A DNA stretch of 64,000 bases, from contig JADJIS010000003.1 of assembly GCA_016706865.1 (NCBI GenBank), forward strand, positions 2,046,001 to 2,110,000. The letters run 5' to 3'. This document shows positions 25,793-34,096 of this stretch, piece by piece. Source of the stretch: Bacteroidota bacterium. Its GTDB lineage: Bacteria; Bacteroidota; Bacteroidia; Chitinophagales; BACL12. The notes below the pieces were generated by a model, which was not told the origin of the DNA, searched no databases, and saw only the letters and a list, made by a program, of their open reading frames with translations. The translations under genes were made by a program, and so were the position numbers. Numbering within the stretch: the stretch's first letter is position 1; every line of letters begins with the position of its first letter.

Positions 25793-26422
25793 ATGAAAAA
25801 TATTATAATTCTTTTTTCACTCACAATTATTATTTCCTCCTGCTCACAAAATTCCAAAGCATTTGATAAAAATGGAAGTTTACGGGTAGAAAATTTAACC
25901 TCAGAAACGGGTGGTTTTAACTTTGTGCCGATGTCGGCAAGCGATAGTGCAGATGTTTTAAATTACACACCCACAGTTTATAAATTCGAGGATGAACCTT
26001 ATACAGGTAAAATAGCATCTTACAATAAAGAAAAACTCATGTTGGAAGGTAATCTTAAAAACGGAATATTATCTGGTGAGTGGAAATTTTATTATCCGAG
26101 TGGCGTTGTTCAAATTGAAGGCACTTATTCCAACGGACATGAAACAGGTTTTTGGAAATCATATTATACAAAAGATAAACCCAATATTGTAAAATATTAC
26201 AATGAAGACGGATTAATGTTAATGCGCAAAGAATATTATGATACCGGAAAAATTAAAAATTACCAAAACATAAATTGCGAAGAATTTGGCGGACGAGAAA
26301 GAAGAATTCAATTTAAATATAATGGCGAACTTGATTACATAGACGCCGAACGAGAAGTAGGTAAATTAACTCCTGCAGAGATAAATACACTTTTGAAAAA
26401 TGATGGGTTATTGGTAAAATAA
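25793..26422 (+). CDS. Lipoprotein with MORN-variant repeats (YwqK-like)
   Basis: The 209-residue product has a lipoprotein signal MKNIIILFSLTIIISSCSQ (Cys at 17). The centre contains MORN_2-type repeats: GNLKNGILSGEWKFYYPSG, EGTYSNGHETGFWKSYYTKD and YYNEDGLMLMRKEYYDTGKIK, the pattern of the YwqK family often labelled an antitoxin although that role is doubtful for secreted forms. It lies 41 bp after the metallophosphoesterase gene on the same strand and may be the last gene of the channel operon. Lipid-anchored MORN proteins in Bacteroidota are of unknown role. Confidence 0.8.
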   Translation: MKNIIILFSLTIIISSCSQNSKAFDKNGSLRVENLTSETGGFNFVPMSASDSADVLNYTPTVYKFEDEPYTGKIASYNKEKLMLEGNLKNGILSGEWKFYYPSGVVQIEGTYSNGHETGFWKSYYTKDKPNIVKYYNEDGLMLMRKEYYDTGKIKNYQNINCEEFGGRERRIQFKYNGELDYIDAEREVGKLTPAEINTLLKNDGLLVK

Positions 26423-26693
26423 GGTATCCGGAATCAGGTATCAGGATTTACTTTGTCGATAAAATTAGATCTTCGTTATTAAACAGCAAATTTCTAAGCC
26501 CAATTTTATTAATTAACGAAAATAGTAATATTATAAAATACATTTACAAATAAGAGTTAAATTATCCTCATTTCGATATCCCAAATCCTGATACCCGATA
26601 CGCGTTCCTCGCGCTAATAAAATATCATTCCAACGAAAATTTCTTACCGTTTCCTTCCCGAACTTTCCGTCTTACCGGCTAATTAAAATTATT
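26423..26693. repeat. Heptamer tracts plus copy 1 of a dispersed 60-nt element
   Basis: The gap 26423-26779 has no gene. GTATCCG/GAATCAG/GTATCAG heptamers follow the lipoprotein stop (26424-26450). Their reverse-complement form (ATCCTGA, TACCCGA, TACGCG) appears at 26586-26604. At 26634-26693 is a 60-nt element (containing TTACCGTTT, CTTCCCG, ACTTTCC and CTTACCGGCTAATTAAA) that recurs with about six changes at 59184-59243. Confidence 0.75.
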
Positions 26694-26779
26694 TTAGCAC
26701 ATTATATAAGAATATATTTTTCATAACAAACGATGCTACCTTTCTTTAATATCCTAGAAGAGAGAAAATCTATTTAACC

Positions 26780-28879
26780 TTATCTTAATAAAATAAGAGC
26801 ACCGGAATACGTTTCATTAATTCCATCGCACAACATTTGAACTACATACATATAAGTTCCAATTTCCTGTGGTCTGCCGGAAATATCATTACCATCCCAA
26901 CCACCACTGTCGGCAGTTGCAAAATAATCATATACTTTTTGCCCCCATCGATTAAATACAGAGAAATAAGTTACTTCCTCACATAAATTAGTTGTAGGAG
27001 GAACTCTGAAAAGATCATTTAATCCATCTTCATTCGGAGTAAATACATTTGGGAAAGCAACTGCAGCTGCAACTAAAATTGTAATACAATCGGTAGAAGT
27101 ACATCCGGTGGGATGCGTGGCAGTTACACAATAAGTTGTTGTTTCGTATGGATTGATAAGCGGATTTGCAGCTGTAACATCCGAAATATTATAATTTGGT
27201 GACCATAGATAAGTATAAGTATCATCCAGATTTGAATACAAGGTCATAAAATTTCCGAGTTCCAGAGTAGTATCAGGAAATGCAGTTATTGCAACACTGT
27301 CAATAACATCTACTTCAACAAAACCAATTATCTGACAACCAAGATCATCAGTAACTATCAAAGTATAAGTAAAATCAGATGGAGGTATAATAGTAAGATC
27401 AGGAGTATTTGATGTTGCAGGGTCGTTCCAGTCGTAGGCTAATGTGCCGGTTCCTGTGGCAACCGACGACATATATAATTCATTTCCTGCGCAAACAACT
27501 GCATCATCAGGAATCATATCAACCGTAAGCTCAACATAAATTACACTAGGTTGTGGAATATCAAGATCACCCAAATAAAATCCTGCGGCACCGGCAGTAG
27601 CATTATTAGAGGAGTTAAAACATGGTGAGCCAACGCCTTCCCCAACGGTTTTTCCCGGACTTCCGCCCGCTGCATCTAAATTTATTCCACCTGGCATTAC
27701 AGGGGCATTAACCCAAAGTAATCCGCCGGAACCACCGCCTCCCGGACCAACACAATTAATTCCATCAAACGAATTATCGGTATCACCGCCATTACCACCT
27801 ACAACCTGCACATTTAGTGTAGTGGAAACGTTGTTCAATTCCATTGCAACCGTTCCTGCACCGCCACCACCGCCAGCACCATCATCAAAAGCAACATCAG
27901 TAACGCTCTCTCCGTTTGACCTGATAAAAAATCCATTTCCTTCAATATTATTTGCGATGATCATGATAAGACCGCCACCGTTTCCTCCTTGAGTGCCTGT
28001 TCCGATATTCGAACTTCCGGCGCCTCCACCTCCTCCCATCCATATCTTATTGGTAACATTATTATAATCCAGCGACCATCCCCCAAATCCGGGATAAGTT
28101 CCACCACATAATCCTGCAGCGGGATTAATTAATTGTCCACCCATTCCACCATTCACATTATTACTTCCACCACCACCACCGGTTTGTCTGTCGTTTCCAC
28201 CACCACCGCCATTTGCTGGTGCTCCTCGGGCGGCCAAACCATCACCATTTTCTGAAATACCTTCACCTTTAAACCCTGCTTTATCTTCACCGGGCAGAAT
28301 TACATAACCGTCAAATCCGGTAGCACCGCCAGTTATACAAGGTGTATTGATCACCACTGCAGAACCACGAAATCCAATTCCTGTAGCATCGATATCAGCA
28401 CCAAATGAAATTGTACCTGTAGAAATTAAAGAAATAATGCCACCTGTCGTTCCATTCCATGGAAGCCCTGTTACGGTTCCTACGATATCTACATCCACAT
28501 ACTCAGGCACACGAACCAACTGACAACGTCCTGCAAGATCATAAGGTCTATCAATAATTTCATTTAATGTAACAACATTAAAAACAATGTTTTGAACAGT
28601 AAACATTTCATAATCGCCGCTCTTGGCATAATTCAAAATTGAACCATAGGTTGGGAGATTATCGGCTTCGGCATCAACACCACGCATCTGTATAAGAAGC
28701 ACATTATCGCCAATGGAAAGTCCTAAAGGTGTATTGTCAAGCGTAAGACTATTATTACAAATATCAATTCCGGTAACTTCATAATAATTGTTGATCACCC
28801 CGGAAATACTTGTTTGAGCCCTAAGGGTCAAAAAGTTGAGGAGATACACAGCACAAAACAATAAGGGTATTCGCGGCAT
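26780..28879 (-). CDS. Glycine-rich surface protein with T9SS type B (gliding-motility-type) C-terminus
   Basis: I start at the ATG at 28877-28879 (699 residues), which opens the signal peptide MPRIPLLFCAVYLLNFLTLRAQ; the 17 extra codons upstream do not fit a signal. The region from about 180 to 430 is very glycine-rich (NGGGGGNDRQTGGGGGSN, GAGGGGGAG, GPGGGGSGG), as in adhesin-like or elastin-like surface proteins. Ig/PKD-like modules follow (VCAGNELYMSSVATGTGTLAYDW; TTLELGNFMTLYSNLDDTYTYLWSP). The C-terminus (FPNVFTPNEDGLNDLFRV ... FNRWGQKVYDY ... GWDGNDISGR ... GTYMYVV) is the CHU_C / T9SS type B sorting domain found on gliding and adhesin proteins. It is monocistronic; its ligand is unknown. 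Confidence 0.87.
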   Translation of the reverse strand: MPRIPLLFCAVYLLNFLTLRAQTSISGVINNYYEVTGIDICNNSLTLDNTPLGLSIGDNVLLIQMRGVDAEADNLPTYGSILNYAKSGDYEMFTVQNIVFNVVTLNEIIDRPYDLAGRCQLVRVPEYVDVDIVGTVTGLPWNGTTGGIISLISTGTISFGADIDATGIGFRGSAVVINTPCITGGATGFDGYVILPGEDKAGFKGEGISENGDGLAARGAPANGGGGGNDRQTGGGGGSNNVNGGMGGQLINPAAGLCGGTYPGFGGWSLDYNNVTNKIWMGGGGGAGSSNIGTGTQGGNGGGLIMIIANNIEGNGFFIRSNGESVTDVAFDDGAGGGGGAGTVAMELNNVSTTLNVQVVGGNGGDTDNSFDGINCVGPGGGGSGGLLWVNAPVMPGGINLDAAGGSPGKTVGEGVGSPCFNSSNNATAGAAGFYLGDLDIPQPSVIYVELTVDMIPDDAVVCAGNELYMSSVATGTGTLAYDWNDPATSNTPDLTIIPPSDFTYTLIVTDDLGCQIIGFVEVDVIDSVAITAFPDTTLELGNFMTLYSNLDDTYTYLWSPNYNISDVTAANPLINPYETTTYCVTATHPTGCTSTDCITILVAAAVAFPNVFTPNEDGLNDLFRVPPTTNLCEEVTYFSVFNRWGQKVYDYFATADSGGWDGNDISGRPQEIGTYMYVVQMLCDGINETYSGALILLR

Positions 28880-28997
28880 AAATTTAAAAGGTGCGTGTGA
28901 TTTTTTTACGAAGATAGGTAATTCCTGCAAAATTGCAATAAAATCCCGTATTTTGACCCCTAAATGAAGATGCTATTTATTAACAAAACGTTGGTTT

Positions 28998-29540
28998 ATG
29001 ACAAAAATTGAAGTCACTTCTAAATTAAAGGATGCAATTGCCAACTACGAAAATTTTTGCCTGAAAATGGTGGAAATGGATTATTTTGCATCATATGGCG
29101 ACAAGTGGAGTGTTTCAGAAAACACCCGACATCTAATGTTAGCAATAAGTCCGATAATTCTTGCATTCAGTTTACCCAAATTTTTACTGCGCTTATTCTT
29201 TGGAAAGCCGAACAGAAACAGCCGAAGTTTCGACGAACTTTTGGCGAAATATATCGGCAAACTTGAAGCGGGAGGCAAAGCTTCGAAACCCTATGTGCCA
29301 AATACACAAAAAGTGGATGTCACAAAAGAAACAGAGTTGAAAAAATTTATGATACTTCACAACAGATTGATATCTAAAATGGAAAGGTGGAAAGATGTTG
29401 ATCTTGATAGATATTTGTTGCCGCATCCCTTGTTGGGAAAGATCACCCTTCGGGAGATGTTGTATTTCACAACCTTTCATATACAACATCATCAACAAAC
29501 AATTGAAAATTTGCAAAAACCTAAATATGTTCAGGCATGA
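28998..29540 (+). CDS. DinB-like protein, first of a coupled pair
   Basis: The 180-residue product is a DinB_2-type helical bundle: WSVSENTRHLMLAISP holds the first histidine and TTFHIQHHQQTIENL the H..HH pair near the C-terminus. It has an inserted hydrophobic, basic stretch (LAFSLPKFLLRLFFGKPNRNSR, about 55-76) that most members lack and that may bind membrane. Its stop overlaps the start of the next DinB-like gene by 4 nt (ATGA), so the two are co-translated. The reaction is unknown. It is divergent from the T9SS type B gene. Confidence 0.78.
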   Translation: MTKIEVTSKLKDAIANYENFCLKMVEMDYFASYGDKWSVSENTRHLMLAISPIILAFSLPKFLLRLFFGKPNRNSRSFDELLAKYIGKLEAGGKASKPYVPNTQKVDVTKETELKKFMILHNRLISKMERWKDVDLDRYLLPHPLLGKITLREMLYFTTFHIQHHQQTIENLQKPKYVQA

Positions 29541-30004
29541 ATGAGTCTCAACGCATTAAAAAATTATTTTTCGAACTGTATGATGGCAATCCATGGACCG
29601 CAATTAAACTTACAGATCTGTTAAGTGGCATCAGTGCGGAACAAGCAGCACTGCGCCCGATAAAAAATGCAAATACTATTTGGCAATTAGTGCAGCATTG
29701 TGTTGGATGGAGAGAGAATGTTTTACGTAAAATACAAGGTGATTTTTTTAAATCTCCTGAAGATAATTATTTGTCGAATCCACCGGATACCTCTCCCGAA
29801 GCATGGTCTCAACTGCTTAGCAGATTAGAAAAATCGGAAACAGATTGGGAAAATTATCTTGAAAATCTCAACGATGAAACATTAAATAAGGGATATGCTC
29901 CCTCCAAAAATGAATGGACAAATTATGAAGTGATACAAGGCATCCTCCACCACGACAATTATCATTTCGGACAAATATCCATGTTAAAAAAGTTGGTTAC
30001 TTAA
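29537..30004 (+). CDS. DinB-like protein, second of a coupled pair
   Basis: The 155-residue product is a compact DinB-family bundle with the first metal histidine in LVQHCVGWRENVL and the C-terminal pair in GILHHDNYHFGQISML. The N-terminus FFELYDGNPWTAIKLTDLLSGI..EQAALRPI is the typical opening of the DinB superfamily in Bacteroidota. It is translated from an ATG that overlaps the preceding DinB-like gene. The coupled pair could form a heterodimer, since DinB folds often dimerise; that is inference. Confidence 0.82.
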   Translation: MNESQRIKKLFFELYDGNPWTAIKLTDLLSGISAEQAALRPIKNANTIWQLVQHCVGWRENVLRKIQGDFFKSPEDNYLSNPPDTSPEAWSQLLSRLEKSETDWENYLENLNDETLNKGYAPSKNEWTNYEVIQGILHHDNYHFGQISMLKKLVT

Positions 30005-30149
30005 GGATAATTCATCTGATAATGCAGGAGAACTAGTTATTTCCTTTTGATGTTTATGGTATGAAGAAATAAGGTTATTGGACATATATGTCGTTATTTT
30101 GCACCACAATAACCTTATATATGTTTATAGGTTTTGATAAATAGGGGAA

Positions 30150-32447
30150 ATGTTTAAAATGATAAAAAGTGTTAAATTAAATTTTCTGTTTTTACTTCTT
30201 TCAATTTCTGCGCTTGCTCAAGCCCAAAATGTTCCTTATTCTATTTTGTATGACGATACTTTGGTAAATACTATTTTAATTACAATGGACCCCGATTCAC
30301 TGGATGAATTGTATGATGAATTAGAAAACGAACATGAATATGCTGTATTATTTGTTTATCAAAATGGGGTAAATTCCGACACACTGGAAAATGTTGGATT
30401 AAGACTGAGAGGAAATACTTCACTGGAATCAGCAAAAAAATCGTTTAAAATTTCTTTTAATACATATGTTACAGGCAGACGTTTTGAAGGCGCCAAAAAA
30501 TTAAATCTCATTGGCAATCACAACGACCCAACCATGAGCCGTGAAAAAATATATTTTGACATCTACAACGATTTTGGTTTACCAACACGCAGAGTTTCTT
30601 TTGCTAAATTTTATATTAATGATACCTATTATGGTTTATATAGTTTGACGGAAGAATATGACGATATATTTTTACAAGACAGGTTTGGTGAAAGCAGCGG
30701 TAATTTGTATAAATGTTTATACGGAAGCACATTGGAATACAATGGCCCAAGTCAGAGTGAATATAATACCTACGAATTAATAACCAACGAACAACAAAAT
30801 GACAAAAGTGATCTGGTAAACCTCGCTGATGTTTTGAATAATACTCCAATTGCAGACCTGTCGTGTGAACTGGAAAAAATATTTGATGTTGCAGGATTTT
30901 TGAAAATTTATGCTTTGGATGTTTCTACCGGGCACTGGGATAATTACGGCGCAAATCAAAATAATTATTATTTATATCACAATCAGAGTACCGGTAAATT
31001 TCAATTTTTAAGTTACGATTGTGATAATGTTCTGGGTGTTGATTGGTTTGGAATTGATTGGGCAGAAAGAGATATTTATAATTGGAATTTCGACGATCGG
31101 CCACTGGTGGAAAGATTATTTCAAATTCCTGAATATGTGGACCTTTTCAGTTATTATTTAAATCAATTATCCACCACAATTATGGTTCCTGCAACCATTT
31201 TTCCTCATATTGATTCCATACGCGATCTTATTGCTCCGGCTGCATTGGAAGATGTTTTCCGCACCTATGATTATGGATTTACTTACGACGATTTTTATGA
31301 TGGATTTAATACCAATAATATCATAGGACATACACCTTACGGAATTGAAAATTTTATTTCCGCCAGAGTTGATAATTCATTATCACAAGTGGAATTAAAT
31401 GATATTGCACCCATTTTGGAAAACGAAACGCATATCAAAACATTACCTCAACCGGGCGAGGAAATTATTATTCGTTTATTTGCTTTAGATGATAATTCCA
31501 TTAATAATTGTTCCGTATTTTACAGTGAAGATAATATCGCCTTTACGCAATTAAATTTATTTGATGATGGCGTTCATAATGATTCACTTCCCGCTGATGA
31601 TATATTTGGCGCAACCATCAGTTCTGGGTCTGATGATACAGAATTATTTTATTATTTTGAAGCCACCGACAATATAGGAAATATTAAAAGATATCCTGTT
31701 TGTGAAACAATAAATATACATATTGGATCTCCTTCCCAAAATTTAGTGATCAATGAATTTATGGCAAAAAATGAAACCACAATTACAGATGATTTTGGTG
31801 GATATGCAGATTATATAGAACTGTTTAATCCGGGACCGGAAAATATATTTTTAACAGGAAAATATTTAAGCGATGATTTTGATCAACCGGCAAAATGGCC
31901 TTTACCCGATCGTTTGATGTTGCCGAATACTTATATAATAATTTGGGCGGATGATGATACCGAAGAAGGTAATGTACATACCAATTTTAACCTTGATGCT
32001 TCCGGTGATGAAATTGGCATTTTTTCCGGACCTGAATATTATTATTCAGTTATTGATACAATTTCATTCAGAGATCAGGTTGCCGATATTTCCACAGGAA
32101 GATTGCCAAATGGCAGTGGCAATTTTGTGACCCTACCACAACCATCGCCGGGTGCAAATAATGAAGCTACGATTCCTGTTGATTCTACCTTACAATTTCA
32201 ATTTATTATTCTTGGAAACCCATCGTTTGGCAATGGTGAGATAAGTCTCGATCTGTTTGAACCTTCCGATATTGTTATCGATCTCTTATCCATTAACGGA
32301 CAAATAATTGAAAGGGTGGAAAATGCTTATTTGCAAGAAGGTAGACATAATTACACACTTCAATCCGCTTTTTTAAGTAGCGGAATGTATTTTATCCGAT
32401 TGGAAAAAAATGGGGAGTCCTCCTTTTACAAATTCATTGAATTATAG
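30150..32447 (+). CDS. CotH-kinase family surface protein with lamin-tail domain and T9SS signal
   Basis: The product has 765 residues with a signal peptide ending ALAQAQ (about 1-26). A CotH kinase-like domain spans roughly 35-400 (VGLRLRGNTSL...KKSFKISF, KKLNLIGNHNDPTMSREKIYFDIY, FYINDTYYGLYSLTEEYDD, HWDNYGANQNNYYLYH, FLSYDCDN). This atypical protein kinase fold phosphorylates spore-coat proteins in Bacillus; in Bacteroidota the secreted versions are uncharacterised. Next comes a beta-sandwich segment, a lamin-tail domain (about 530-660, LVINEFMAKNE ... YIELFNPG) and a C-terminal T9SS type A module (GNPSFGNGEISLDLFEPSD...GMYFIRLEKNGESSFYKFIEL). An extracellular kinase or carbohydrate-associated role is possible. 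Confidence 0.87.
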   Translation: MFKMIKSVKLNFLFLLLSISALAQAQNVPYSILYDDTLVNTILITMDPDSLDELYDELENEHEYAVLFVYQNGVNSDTLENVGLRLRGNTSLESAKKSFKISFNTYVTGRRFEGAKKLNLIGNHNDPTMSREKIYFDIYNDFGLPTRRVSFAKFYINDTYYGLYSLTEEYDDIFLQDRFGESSGNLYKCLYGSTLEYNGPSQSEYNTYELITNEQQNDKSDLVNLADVLNNTPIADLSCELEKIFDVAGFLKIYALDVSTGHWDNYGANQNNYYLYHNQSTGKFQFLSYDCDNVLGVDWFGIDWAERDIYNWNFDDRPLVERLFQIPEYVDLFSYYLNQLSTTIMVPATIFPHIDSIRDLIAPAALEDVFRTYDYGFTYDDFYDGFNTNNIIGHTPYGIENFISARVDNSLSQVELNDIAPILENETHIKTLPQPGEEIIIRLFALDDNSINNCSVFYSEDNIAFTQLNLFDDGVHNDSLPADDIFGATISSGSDDTELFYYFEATDNIGNIKRYPVCETINIHIGSPSQNLVINEFMAKNETTITDDFGGYADYIELFNPGPENIFLTGKYLSDDFDQPAKWPLPDRLMLPNTYIIIWADDDTEEGNVHTNFNLDASGDEIGIFSGPEYYYSVIDTISFRDQVADISTGRLPNGSGNFVTLPQPSPGANNEATIPVDSTLQFQFIILGNPSFGNGEISLDLFEPSDIVIDLLSINGQIIERVENAYLQEGRHNYTLQSAFLSSGMYFIRLEKNGESSFYKFIEL

Positions 32448-32499
32448 GATAGACGGTCCAATACATTCATTTCATCATTTCCTAATTAATATTTTGGGT

Positions 32500-32507
32500 T
32501 AAATTTG
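32500..32507 (+). promoter_or_regulatory. -7 element of yebC promoter
   Basis: TAAATTTG matches TAnnTTTG and is followed by CATCC, giving a leader of about 18-20 nt to the ATG at 32531. A -33 TTG at the standard distance is not clear. Confidence 0.5.
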
Positions 32508-32530
32508 CATCCTCAACTACAAAAAAGACA

Positions 32531-33250
32531 ATGGGACGTGCATTTGAATACCGCAAAGAGAAAAAATTTAAACGCTGGGATGCAATGGCTAAAAATTTCA
32601 CCCGCATTGGACGTGAAATTGCGATAGCAGTAAAGAACGGAGGTGCAAGTCCGGATACCAATCCGAAATTGCGTTTGGCAATTCAAAATGCCAAATCTGT
32701 TTCCATGCCAAAAGATCGTGTTGATGCTGCAATTAAACGCGCATCAAGCAAAGAGGAAGGCAATTTTGAAGAGGTGGTATACGAAGGAATTGGAGCGGGT
32801 GGAGTTGCCCTCATGGTTGAATGTGCAACCGATAACACTACAAGAACAGTTGCAAATGTGAGATTATTATTCAGTCGCGGTGGTGGAAATTTAGGAACCT
32901 TTGGTTCGGTTGCATATTTATTTGATCGCAAGGGAATATTCAAAATTGAATCTTCCAAAATTAATCTCGACGAGGTGGAACTCGATCTTATTGATGCGGG
33001 TGCTGAAGATATTTATGAAGAAGATGGAACTGTATATCTCGAAACATCATTCAATGATTTTGGCACCATGCAAAAAAAATTGGATGATCTCCATATCGAA
33101 ATTACCGGTGCCGAATTATTGCGCATCCCTCACGATAAAATTAAATTAAATGCCGACAACGAATTACTAATAAATAATCTTATCGATAAATTAATGGAAG
33201 ATGATGATGTGGTAAATGTGTTTCATAATATGGAAGAAACAATTGAATGA
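32531..33250 (+). CDS. yebC: YebC/TACO1-family protein
   Basis: The product has 239 residues, the standard length. MGRAFEYRKEKKFKRWDAMAKNFTRIGREI is the Bacteroidota form of the N-terminal YebC helix bundle, then GGASPDTNPKLRLAIQNAKSVSMPKD, YEGIGAGGVALMVECATDNTTRT, RGGGNLGTFGSVAYLF, DVIDAG-like LDLIDAGAEDI and a C-terminal ferredoxin-like half. The family was first described as transcription regulators (PmpR); more recent work links members to translation of polyproline stretches on ribosomes. It is monocistronic. Heptamer-like and hairpin repeats begin directly after the stop. Confidence 0.93.
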   Translation: MGRAFEYRKEKKFKRWDAMAKNFTRIGREIAIAVKNGGASPDTNPKLRLAIQNAKSVSMPKDRVDAAIKRASSKEEGNFEEVVYEGIGAGGVALMVECATDNTTRTVANVRLLFSRGGGNLGTFGSVAYLFDRKGIFKIESSKINLDEVELDLIDAGAEDIYEEDGTVYLETSFNDFGTMQKKLDDLHIEITGAELLRIPHDKIKLNADNELLINNLIDKLMEDDDVVNVFHNMEETIE

Positions 33251-33280
33251 AGGGATTAAAGAATGAAAGAATGAAAGAAT

Positions 33281-33565
33281 GAAGGAATGAAAGACCCTCG
33301 ACCTACAAGGTTTTTTTAACCTGGTAGGTCTGAGGGAAGGGGGAGAAAAAAAATGAAGGAATGAAAGACCCTCGACCTACAAGGTTTTTTTTAACCTGGT
33401 AGGTCTGAGGGAAGGGGAAGAAAAAAATGAAAGAATGAAGGAATGAAAGAATGAAAAAAAGTGGGAACCTGCCTGACGCGGTCAGCAGGCAGGCGCGGAT
33501 GACGCGGATTTGGCGAATTTAAAGGGATAAAAAAATGAAGAGATGAAGGAATTAAAAATGAAGGA
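33281..33565. repeat. Tandem hairpin units and GAATGAAA-type short repeats
   Basis: After yebC comes an 8-nt-period array (GAATGAAA/GAATGAAG, 33261-33292). Two direct copies of a ~74-bp unit follow (33281-33354 and 33355-33429). Each holds a long imperfect hairpin (33295-33336 and 33369-33411): CCCTC, ACCTAC, AGGTT arms facing AACCT, GTAGGT, GAGGG around a T-rich loop. A GC-rich palindrome (CCTGCCTGACGC ... GTCAGCAGGCAGG, about 33468-33494) and more GAATGAAA-like words follow to 33565. No protein-coding gene is seen in 33251-33660. Confidence 0.85.
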
Positions 33566-33638
33566 AATATCCACTCCAAAATAATTAATTAATATAAAAA
33601 CTTTCAGCAATAATTAAAATATTAATCAGAGGAATTGG

Positions 33639-33778
33639 TTGAATAAATTGTTCGGTAATTTATTTTGCAGAAAGCTTGAAAAACGGACAAGGAAACGTCT
33701 TTCCCCTTGGGGAAGATAAGAGATGGGGCCCGGACGATTCAATGAACTTTGCATCCGCCGCGGCGGACGCTATTTTTT
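33639..33778 (+). ncRNA. Candidate small RNA gene (promoter, ~105-nt GC-rich body, terminator)
   Basis: TTG at 33639-33641, 19 nt, then TATTTTG at 33661-33667 forms a Bacteroidota-type promoter. The RNA would begin near 33672. The body is GC-rich against a very AT-rich background (47 of 80 bases G or C in 33691-33770 by my count) and contains a CTTTCCCC/GGGGAAGA hairpin. It ends in a strong stem (33751-33759 against 33762-33770) followed by TATTTTTT, an intrinsic terminator. I do not recognise it as tmRNA, SRP RNA, RNase P or 6S RNA. A 91-codon TTG frame runs through it and was not called, because it also reads through both terminators and the antisense of cspA. Confidence 0.45.
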
Positions 33779-33821
33779 CAAACAAAAAAACCAGCCGGTG
33801 GCTGGTTTTTTTGTTTGAAAA
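33775..33821 (-). terminator. Bidirectional intrinsic terminator after the cold-shock gene
   Basis: A perfect 22-bp stem with a 3-nt loop: a strand containing CAAACAAAAAAACCAGCC pairs with its exact complement ending in TTTGAAAA. It lies just past the leftward cold-shock stop and can also stop rightward transcription from the candidate RNA gene. Confidence 0.92.
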
Positions 33822-33842
33822 TTTTGTGGTTGAGTGGTGTTT

Positions 33843-34040
33843 TTATCCGCCGATGATCTTTACGTTTACGGCGTTTTTACCTTTGCGGCCATCTACAACG
33901 TCGAAGGATACAAGGTCGTTTTGTTGTATCTTATCGATGAGGCCTGTTTGATGAACAAAAATTTCTTCATTAGTTCCGTCTTTAACTATAAAACCGAAAC
34001 CTTTTGTGGCATTGAAAAATTTTACTTTACCCGTTTCCAT
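33843..34040 (-). CDS. Cold-shock domain protein (CspA family)
   Basis: The product has 65 residues and is a single OB-fold cold-shock domain. RNP1 is KGFGFI (13-18) and RNP2 is IFVHQTGL (27-34). METGKVKFFNATKGFGFIV and the tail GRKGKNAVNVKII are typical. It binds single-stranded RNA/DNA and melts secondary structure, acting as an RNA chaperone. The small, monocistronic gene has a -7 box and a ~35-nt leader, and a very strong terminator, as expected for an abundant protein. Whether it is cold-induced cannot be read from the short leader. Confidence 0.95.
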   Translation of the reverse strand: METGKVKFFNATKGFGFIVKDGTNEEIFVHQTGLIDKIQQNDLVSFDVVDGRKGKNAVNVKIIGG

Positions 34041-34078
34041 TGTAATAAAAATGATTATTAATAAATTGATTAACGTGG

Positions 34079-34086
34079 CAAAAATA
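34079..34086 (-). promoter_or_regulatory. -7 element of cold-shock gene
   Basis: On the reverse strand TATTTTTG, matching TAnnTTTG, lies 38 nt before the start codon. No clear -33 TTG. Confidence 0.5.
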
Positions 34087-34096
34087 ATAATTATCG

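Noticed and set aside
33751..33770. tRNA or another housekeeping RNA in the GC-rich block
   Set aside because: No acceptor-stem and T-loop pattern was found, and no match to SRP RNA, tmRNA or RNase P core motifs was seen by eye.
33676..33951. Possible 91-codon gene on the plus strand
   Set aside because: It starts at TTG, reads through two strong terminators and into the antisense of cspA, and its GC-rich part is better explained as an RNA gene. The peptide shows no recognised family.
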